Source of the DNA: Gammaproteobacteria bacterium
GTDB taxonomy: Bacteria; Pseudomonadota; Gammaproteobacteria; UBA5335; SLRW01
Assembly (NCBI GenBank): GCA_007134115.1
Contig: SLLK01000289.1
Location: 1 to 10,002 of the forward strand
DNA length: 10,002 nt
Direction of reading: 5' to 3'
Below, piece after piece: positions 6,110 through 10,002 of this stretch. A program made the position numbers and the translations under genes. Every line of letters starts with the position of its first letter. The first letter of the stretch is position 1. The notes beneath the pieces were generated by a model. That model was not told the origin of the DNA and made no database searches. It worked only from the letters and a program-made list of their open reading frames with translations.

Positions 6110-7708
6110 TCAGCCCATGGGGTTGTCATTGCCGCGCGGACTGTCGTCGTTCAGGGGCGTGGGCACACGCCCGGCCGCCATATCCTTGATGTCATAGCCA
6201 TAGTAGTCGGCACGTACCGCCCGATAAAGGGCGATCCCCATGAAGGCGAGCAGCACACAGAACGGGAAGCCCAGCGTGGTGATCACGTTCTGGAGCACAT
6301 CAAAGCCGCCGGCCAGCAACAGCGTACCGGCAATGGCGCCGATGGCCAGTGCCCAGAAGATCCGCTGACGCACCAGCGAGCGCTGGTCGGCGCGGCGCGA
6401 GAGCATATCGATGACCAGCGAGGCGGAATCGGCCGAGGTGGTCAGGAAGATGATAATGATCAGCACGCTTGCGCCGGCCGAAAACATGGCCAGCGGGAAG
6501 GCTTCAAGGAAAGAAAACAGTGCGACCGACACATCGGCCTGCACCTGGCTGGCCAGATCCACGCCGTGTTCGAGTTCCAGATTGATGGCGCTGAGCCCGA
6601 ACACCGAGAACCACACGATGGTGAACAGCGTCGGTGCCAGCAGCACACCGGCAACGAACTGACGGATGGTGCGACCGCGCGAAATGCGGGCAATGAAGAT
6701 GCCTACATAAGGTGCCCAGGAAATGGTCCAGGCCCAGTAGAAAACGGTCCAGCTGCGCTGCCAGTCGGTGTCCTGGAAAGCCTCGTTCCAGAAGGCCAGC
6801 CAGGGCAGCGTGTGCAGGTAGCTGCCGGCGCTCTCGATCATGCCGCGCATGATGAACAGCGTGGGTCCCACGGCCAGTACGAACAGCATCAGCATCACGG
6901 CGATCAGGATGTTGAACTGCGACAGGCGACGAATCCCCCGGTCCAGGCCCAGTGCCACCGAAATGGTGGCAATCACGGTAATGATGGCCAGCAGGCCGAG
7001 CTGGGTCACATGGTCATTCTCGATGCCGGTCAGGTAGTGCATGCCGCTGGCCAGCTGCAGCGTGCCCAGGCCGACCGAGGTGGCCACGCCGAACAGCGTG
7101 CCGAGCACGGCAATAATGTCGATCACCCAGCCCAGCGGACCGTGCACGCGCTTGCCGAACAACGGATAGAACAGGCTGCTGATGCGCACCGGCAGTTTGT
7201 GGCGGAAGGCGAAGTAGGCGATGGCCAGCCCGGGCAGGGCGAAGATCGTCCAGGTGTGCAGCCCGAAGTGATAGAAGGCGATGTTCATGGCCAGCTGCCC
7301 GGACTCGCGGGTGCCGCCTTCCACGCCTTCCAGCGGTGGGTTGTCGAAATGCGACATGGGCTCGGCCACGCCCCAGAACATCAGGATGGTGCCTATGCCG
7401 GCCGCAAACAGCATGGCGAACCAGGTGAAGGCACTGTATTCGGGCCGCTCGTCGTCGGCGCCCAGCCGGATGTTGCCGTAGCGGCTCATCGCGATCCAGA
7501 TCAGAAAGATCAGCAAAGAGGTGACGGTCAGGATGTAGAACCACCCGAGGTAGGTGGATATCCAGGTGGTCAGGAAACCGAAGAAATCGGCAAACGGCTG
7601 GTGAAAGGGAATCGCCAGCCCCACAAAGACAACGGCAATGAGCGCCGAGGAAAAGAAAACCGCAGGGATGGTTTGCAGGCCGAGTCGGTGTTGCAGTCGT
7701 TCCAGCAT
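6110..7708 (-). CDS. BCCT-family transporter (betaine/carnitine/choline type)
   Basis: A 532-residue inner-membrane secondary carrier with about 12 membrane helices. The ATG at 7708 is preferred to one 48 bases further upstream because AGGAG (plus 7715-7719) is 6 bases away. Family marks: FAAGIGTILMFWGVAEP (helix 3), YHFGLHTWTIFALPG (helix 4), GTLFGVATSVGLG, SWTVFYWAWTISWAPYVG followed by FIARISRGRTIRQF, and FLTTSADSAS. The PROSITE-type signature ends W-x-W-W, but here it is W-A-W-T. By alignment to BetP, ligand-box residues Trp189, Trp194, Tyr197 and Trp374 become Phe148, Trp153, Phe156 and Thr328, and Gly153 becomes Ile108. Substrate and coupling ion are therefore uncertain. The N- and C-terminal tails are short, without the long osmosensing tails of BetP. 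A Usp gene follows; prpB diverges upstream. Confidence 0.9.
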   Translation of the reverse strand: MLERLQHRLGLQTIPAVFFSSALIAVVFVGLAIPFHQPFADFFGFLTTWISTYLGWFYILTVTSLLIFLIWIAMSRYGNIRLGADDERPEYSAFTWFAMLFAAGIGTILMFWGVAEPMSHFDNPPLEGVEGGTRESGQLAMNIAFYHFGLHTWTIFALPGLAIAYFAFRHKLPVRISSLFYPLFGKRVHGPLGWVIDIIAVLGTLFGVATSVGLGTLQLASGMHYLTGIENDHVTQLGLLAIITVIATISVALGLDRGIRRLSQFNILIAVMLMLFVLAVGPTLFIMRGMIESAGSYLHTLPWLAFWNEAFQDTDWQRSWTVFYWAWTISWAPYVGIFIARISRGRTIRQFVAGVLLAPTLFTIVWFSVFGLSAINLELEHGVDLASQVQADVSVALFSFLEAFPLAMFSAGASVLIIIIFLTTSADSASLVIDMLSRRADQRSLVRQRIFWALAIGAIAGTLLLAGGFDVLQNVITTLGFPFCVLLAFMGIALYRAVRADYYGYDIKDMAAGRVPTPLNDDSPRGNDNPMG

Positions 7709-7766
7709 CCTGTGCTCCTGTCCCGGAATGATGGGCCGCCAGAGGTTGTGATGCATGCCACCTTAT

Positions 7767-7784
7767 CAAGGCTGGCGCGCCTTG
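7767..7784. promoter_or_regulatory. Operator-like dyad CAAGGC-N6-GCCTTG
   Basis: CAAGGC (7767-7772) and GCCTTG (7779-7784) are perfect 6-bp inverted arms six bases apart, with the palindrome GGCGCGCC (7774-7781) overlapping. It lies about 60 bp upstream of the BCCT start codon and about 50 bp before the candidate prpB -10 box, a place where a dimeric regulator could act on either gene. No known regulator motif is recognised. Confidence 0.3.
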
Positions 7785-7808
7785 CGTACCGGTCATGTTC
7801 AGTGGAGA

Positions 7809-7837
7809 TGAACTCGCGGTCGTTTTCGGGATAGAAT
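7809..7837 (+). promoter_or_regulatory. Candidate sigma-70 promoter for prpBC
   Basis: TAGAAT (7832-7837) is a good -10 box; 17 bp upstream is TGAACT (7809-7814), a poor -35 match. If used, the prpB leader would be about 155 bases long. Spacing and the -10 sequence are the only support. Confidence 0.3.
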
Positions 7838-8000
7838 GCCGCCCGGTCGAAAGTCGCAGGCGCTGCTCTGGCGGTACTGCCTTTCGCATTTTTGCAGCGA
7901 GCCAGGATCGCGCATTCCCCCGTTGTGTGCACGGCAGCGGAATGTGTCCAGCGCCACCAAGAGCGTAACGATTCGGCACGCGAGACTCAGCGAGGTGAAC

Positions 8001-8891
8001 ATGAGTCAGACTCAATCCGCCGGTGTGCGCCTCAGGGCGGCACTGGATGCCGAGCAACCGCTGCAGGTTGCCGGCACCATCAATGCATTCAGCGCTTTGC
8101 TCGCCGAGCAGGCAGGGTTCCGTGCGATCTATCTGTCCGGCGCGGGTGTGGCCAACGCCTCCTTCGGTCTGCCCGATCTGGGCATCACCACGCTCAATGA
8201 CGTGTGCGAGGACATCCGGCGTATTACTGCCGCCAGCTCGCTGCCGTTGCTGGTGGATGCCGATACCGGCTGGGGTTCGGCCTTCAATATCCGTCGTGCG
8301 GTGGCCGAGATGAGCCGGGCGGGCGCCGCCGGGCTGCATCTGGAAGACCAGGTGGCCGCCAAGCGTTGTGGTCACCGCCCCAACAAGGCGCTGGTGTCCA
8401 GCCAGGAGATGTGTGATCGCCTGCGGGCGGCCGTGGATGGCCGCAGCGACCCCGATTTCGTCATTATGGCGCGCACCGACGCGCGCGCCAGCGAAGGCCT
8501 GGAGGCCGCCCTGGAGCGGGCCGGTGCCTACGTGGAAGCCGGCGCGGACATGATCTTTGCCGAGGCCATGCAGGATCTGGACGATTACCGCGCCTTCACC
8601 CGCGCCATTGATGTGCCGGTGCTGGCCAATATCACCGAATTTGGTCAAACCCCCCTGTATACCCTGGACGAACTGCGCGAGGCCGGTGTGGCACTGGCCC
8701 TGTATCCGCTGTCGGCTTTCCGCGCCATGAACAAGGCGGCGCTGGAAGTCTTCCGGACACTGCGTGCCGAAGGCACCCAGCAGTCCGTGGTGGAGCGCAT
8801 GCAGACGCGCGATGAACTCTATGAGGTGCTTGGTTACCACGATTACGAACGCAAGCTCGATGAGCTGTTTGCGAAGGAGAACACCCGATGA
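8001..8891 (+). CDS. prpB: 2-methylisocitrate lyase
   Basis: A 296-residue cytoplasmic enzyme, the same length as E. coli PrpB, which splits 2-methylisocitrate into pyruvate and succinate in the last step of the methylcitrate cycle for propionyl-CoA. GAGGTG (7992-7997) precedes the ATG; the frame is open to about 7836 without similarity. The isocitrate lyase/PEP mutase fold is marked by IYLSGAGVANASFGLPDLG, the metal-site stretch LLVDADTGWG (Asp86, Asp88), HLEDQVAAKRCGHRPNK with the catalytic Cys123, FVIMARTDA, and ANITEFGQTPL with ALYPLSAFRAMN. KRCGH together with this C-terminal block separates PrpB from oxaloacetate decarboxylase and phosphonopyruvate relatives. It overlaps prpC by ATGA (8888-8891), a sign of coupled translation. 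Confidence 0.93.
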   Translation: MSQTQSAGVRLRAALDAEQPLQVAGTINAFSALLAEQAGFRAIYLSGAGVANASFGLPDLGITTLNDVCEDIRRITAASSLPLLVDADTGWGSAFNIRRAVAEMSRAGAAGLHLEDQVAAKRCGHRPNKALVSSQEMCDRLRAAVDGRSDPDFVIMARTDARASEGLEAALERAGAYVEAGADMIFAEAMQDLDDYRAFTRAIDVPVLANITEFGQTPLYTLDELREAGVALALYPLSAFRAMNKAALEVFRTLRAEGTQQSVVERMQTRDELYEVLGYHDYERKLDELFAKENTR

Positions 8892-10002
8892 GCGAGAAGA
8901 AAATGGGCGCCGGCCTGCGCGGCATCACCGCCGGCGAAACGGCACTGTGCACCGTGGGCAAGGAAGGCACCGGTCTGACCTATCGCGGGTATGACATCAA
9001 TGATCTGGCGGCCAACGCACAGTTCGAGGAAGTGGCGTACCTGTTGCTCTACGGCAAGCTGCCCGGCCGCAGCGAACTGGATGCCTATGTGAAACGTCTG
9101 CAGGGCCTGCGCGAGTTACCGGCGGCGCTGCGTGAAGTGCTGGAGCGTATTCCCGCCAGCGCGCATCCGATGGATGTGATGCGCAGTGGCTGTTCAGTGC
9201 TGGGCAACCTGGAAACCGAAGCGGACTTCAGTGAGCAGCAGGACGTGGCCGATCGCCTGCTGGCGGCGCTGCCCTCAATCATCTGCTACTGGTATCGCTT
9301 CAGCCACGACGGTGAGCGTATCGAGACTGCGACGGATGACGAATCCGTGGGCGCGCATTTCCTGCACATGCTGCATGGCAAGAAGCCCAACGCGCTGCAC
9401 ACGGCGGTGATGAATACTTCGCTGATTCTTTACGCCGAGCATGAGTTTAATGCTTCCACCTTTACCGCGCGGGTGTGCGCCTCGACCCTGTCCGATATGC
9501 ATTCCTGCGTCACCGGCGCCATCGGTTCGCTGCGCGGTCCGCTGCACGGCGGTGCCAACGAGGCGGCCATGGACATGATCGAGCAGTGGTCCTCGCCGGA
9601 AGAGGCGGAAAAAGCATTGCGCGGCATGCTGGAGCGCAAGGAAAAGATCATGGGCTTCGGTCACGCCATCTACACCGAATCCGACCCGCGTAATGCGGTC
9701 ATCAAGGAATGGGCGCGCAAACTGGCCGAGGAAGTCGGCGATACCACGCTGTTCCCGGTGTCCGAGCGCGTCGACCAGATCATGTGGGATGAGAAGAAGC
9801 TGTTCCCCAACGCCGACTTCTACCACGCCTCCGCCTATCACTTCATGGGCATCCCCACCAAGTTGTTCACGCCCATTTTCGTGATGTCGCGGGTGACCGG
9901 CTGGTGCGCGCATATCATGGAGCAGCGCGCAAATAACCGCATCATCCGGCCCAATGCCGATTACACCGGCCCGGATCTGCGCCCCTTTGAGGCGATTGAC
10001 AA
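8888..10002 (+). CDS. prpC: 2-methylcitrate synthase (3' end beyond the window)
   Basis: The reading frame from ATG 8888 stays open to the window edge (371 codons), so only a short C-terminal piece is missing compared with the roughly 389-residue E. coli enzyme. It condenses propionyl-CoA with oxaloacetate to 2-methylcitrate in the cytoplasm. AAGGAGA (8874-8880) inside the end of prpB is the ribosome site. The opening GLRGITAGETALCTVGKEG and LTYRGYDINDLA, the GPLHGGANEAAM, GFGHAIYTESDPR and NADFY blocks identify a type I citrate-synthase fold of the PrpC branch. The catalytic triad is predicted as His220, His259 and Asp310, with the same spacing (39 and 51 residues) as in E. coli PrpC. A dehydratase (prpD or acnD/prpF) would be expected further right but is not visible here. 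Confidence 0.93.
   Translation, partial: MSEKKMGAGLRGITAGETALCTVGKEGTGLTYRGYDINDLAANAQFEEVAYLLLYGKLPGRSELDAYVKRLQGLRELPAALREVLERIPASAHPMDVMRSGCSVLGNLETEADFSEQQDVADRLLAALPSIICYWYRFSHDGERIETATDDESVGAHFLHMLHGKKPNALHTAVMNTSLILYAEHEFNASTFTARVCASTLSDMHSCVTGAIGSLRGPLHGGANEAAMDMIEQWSSPEEAEKALRGMLERKEKIMGFGHAIYTESDPRNAVIKEWARKLAEEVGDTTLFPVSERVDQIMWDEKKLFPNADFYHASAYHFMGIPTKLFTPIFVMSRVTGWCAHIMEQRANNRIIRPNADYTGPDLRPFEAID

Larger units (their letters stand above)
7709..8000. promoter_or_regulatory. Divergent intergenic region between the BCCT gene and prpB
   Basis: The 292 bp between the two start codons must carry the promoters of both directions. I find one plausible + strand -10 box, one operator-like dyad, and weak inverted repeats such as CGAAAG (7848-7853) with CTTTCG (7881-7886). 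No sigma-54 site (GG-N10-GC context) was recognised, and no regulator gene of the PrpR or GntR type lies next to prpB here. No coding sequence is supported inside it. Confidence 0.55.

Noticed and set aside
6068..7834. A 588-codon open frame on the + strand opposite the BCCT gene
   Set aside because: Its translation is dominated by His, Gln, Gly, Asp and Arg with no recognisable domain, the pattern produced by reading the reverse complement of a GC-rich membrane-protein gene. The minus strand encodes a clear BCCT carrier.
7868..7888. A sigma-54 promoter upstream of prpB, as in E. coli prpBCDE
   Set aside because: The CTGGCGGTACTGCCTTTCGCA stretch looks suggestive but does not give GG and GC elements ten bases apart.
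7014..8840. A 608-codon minus-strand frame spanning prpB and the start of the BCCT gene
   Set aside because: It lies antisense to prpB and in the wrong frame of the BCCT gene, crosses the intergenic region, and shows no domain.
1..10002. A mobile island, defence system or CRISPR array
   Set aside because: No integrase, transposase, toxin, restriction or Cas-like protein and no regularly spaced repeats were seen; all genes have similar GC-rich codon use.

Overview
This is a GC-rich stretch of bacterial chromosome, most likely from a gammaproteobacterium. The evidence is a truC close to the Escherichia coli protein, a PrpB with the E. coli length and catalytic spacing, and an adjacent prpC. 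A BCCT osmolyte-type carrier beside a universal stress protein hints at a halotolerant lineage such as the Ectothiorhodospiraceae or a relative; that placement is a guess. No tRNA, rRNA, CRISPR array, insertion sequence, prophage gene or attachment site was seen. Coding density is high and the genes look like ordinary core metabolism and transport.

Left part (1-2186, + strand): the 3' end of an O-acetylhomoserine sulfhydrylase gene (metY), a small host-attachment-family (baeRF-like) protein, and pabB for 4-amino-4-deoxychorismate synthesis. Spacing is 25 bp and then a 4-bp overlap, so the three look like one transcription unit. Middle (2359-5610, + strand): an orphan SLC23/AzgA-fold permease, the tRNA pseudouridine-65 synthase truC, and an exported FecR-SPOR protein. 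The gaps between them hold several inverted repeats.

Right part: on the minus strand a BCCT transporter gene (6110-7708) is followed 44 bp later by a single-domain UspA gene (5640-6065), a probable two-gene operon. It converges on the FecR-SPOR gene across a large GC-rich hairpin. Going the other way from a shared intergenic region, prpB and prpC (methylcitrate cycle, propionate breakdown) start on the + strand with a 4-bp ATGA overlap; prpC runs off the window end.

I see no convincing undescribed multi-gene system. The points most worth a second look are the BCCT-Usp pair, which recalls the TeaABC/TeaD pairing for ectoine uptake; the BCCT carrier's altered ligand-box residues (Phe, Trp, Phe and Thr where BetP has Trp, Trp, Tyr and Trp); the degenerate ATP motif of the Usp; the FecR-SPOR fusion; and the permease of unknown substrate.
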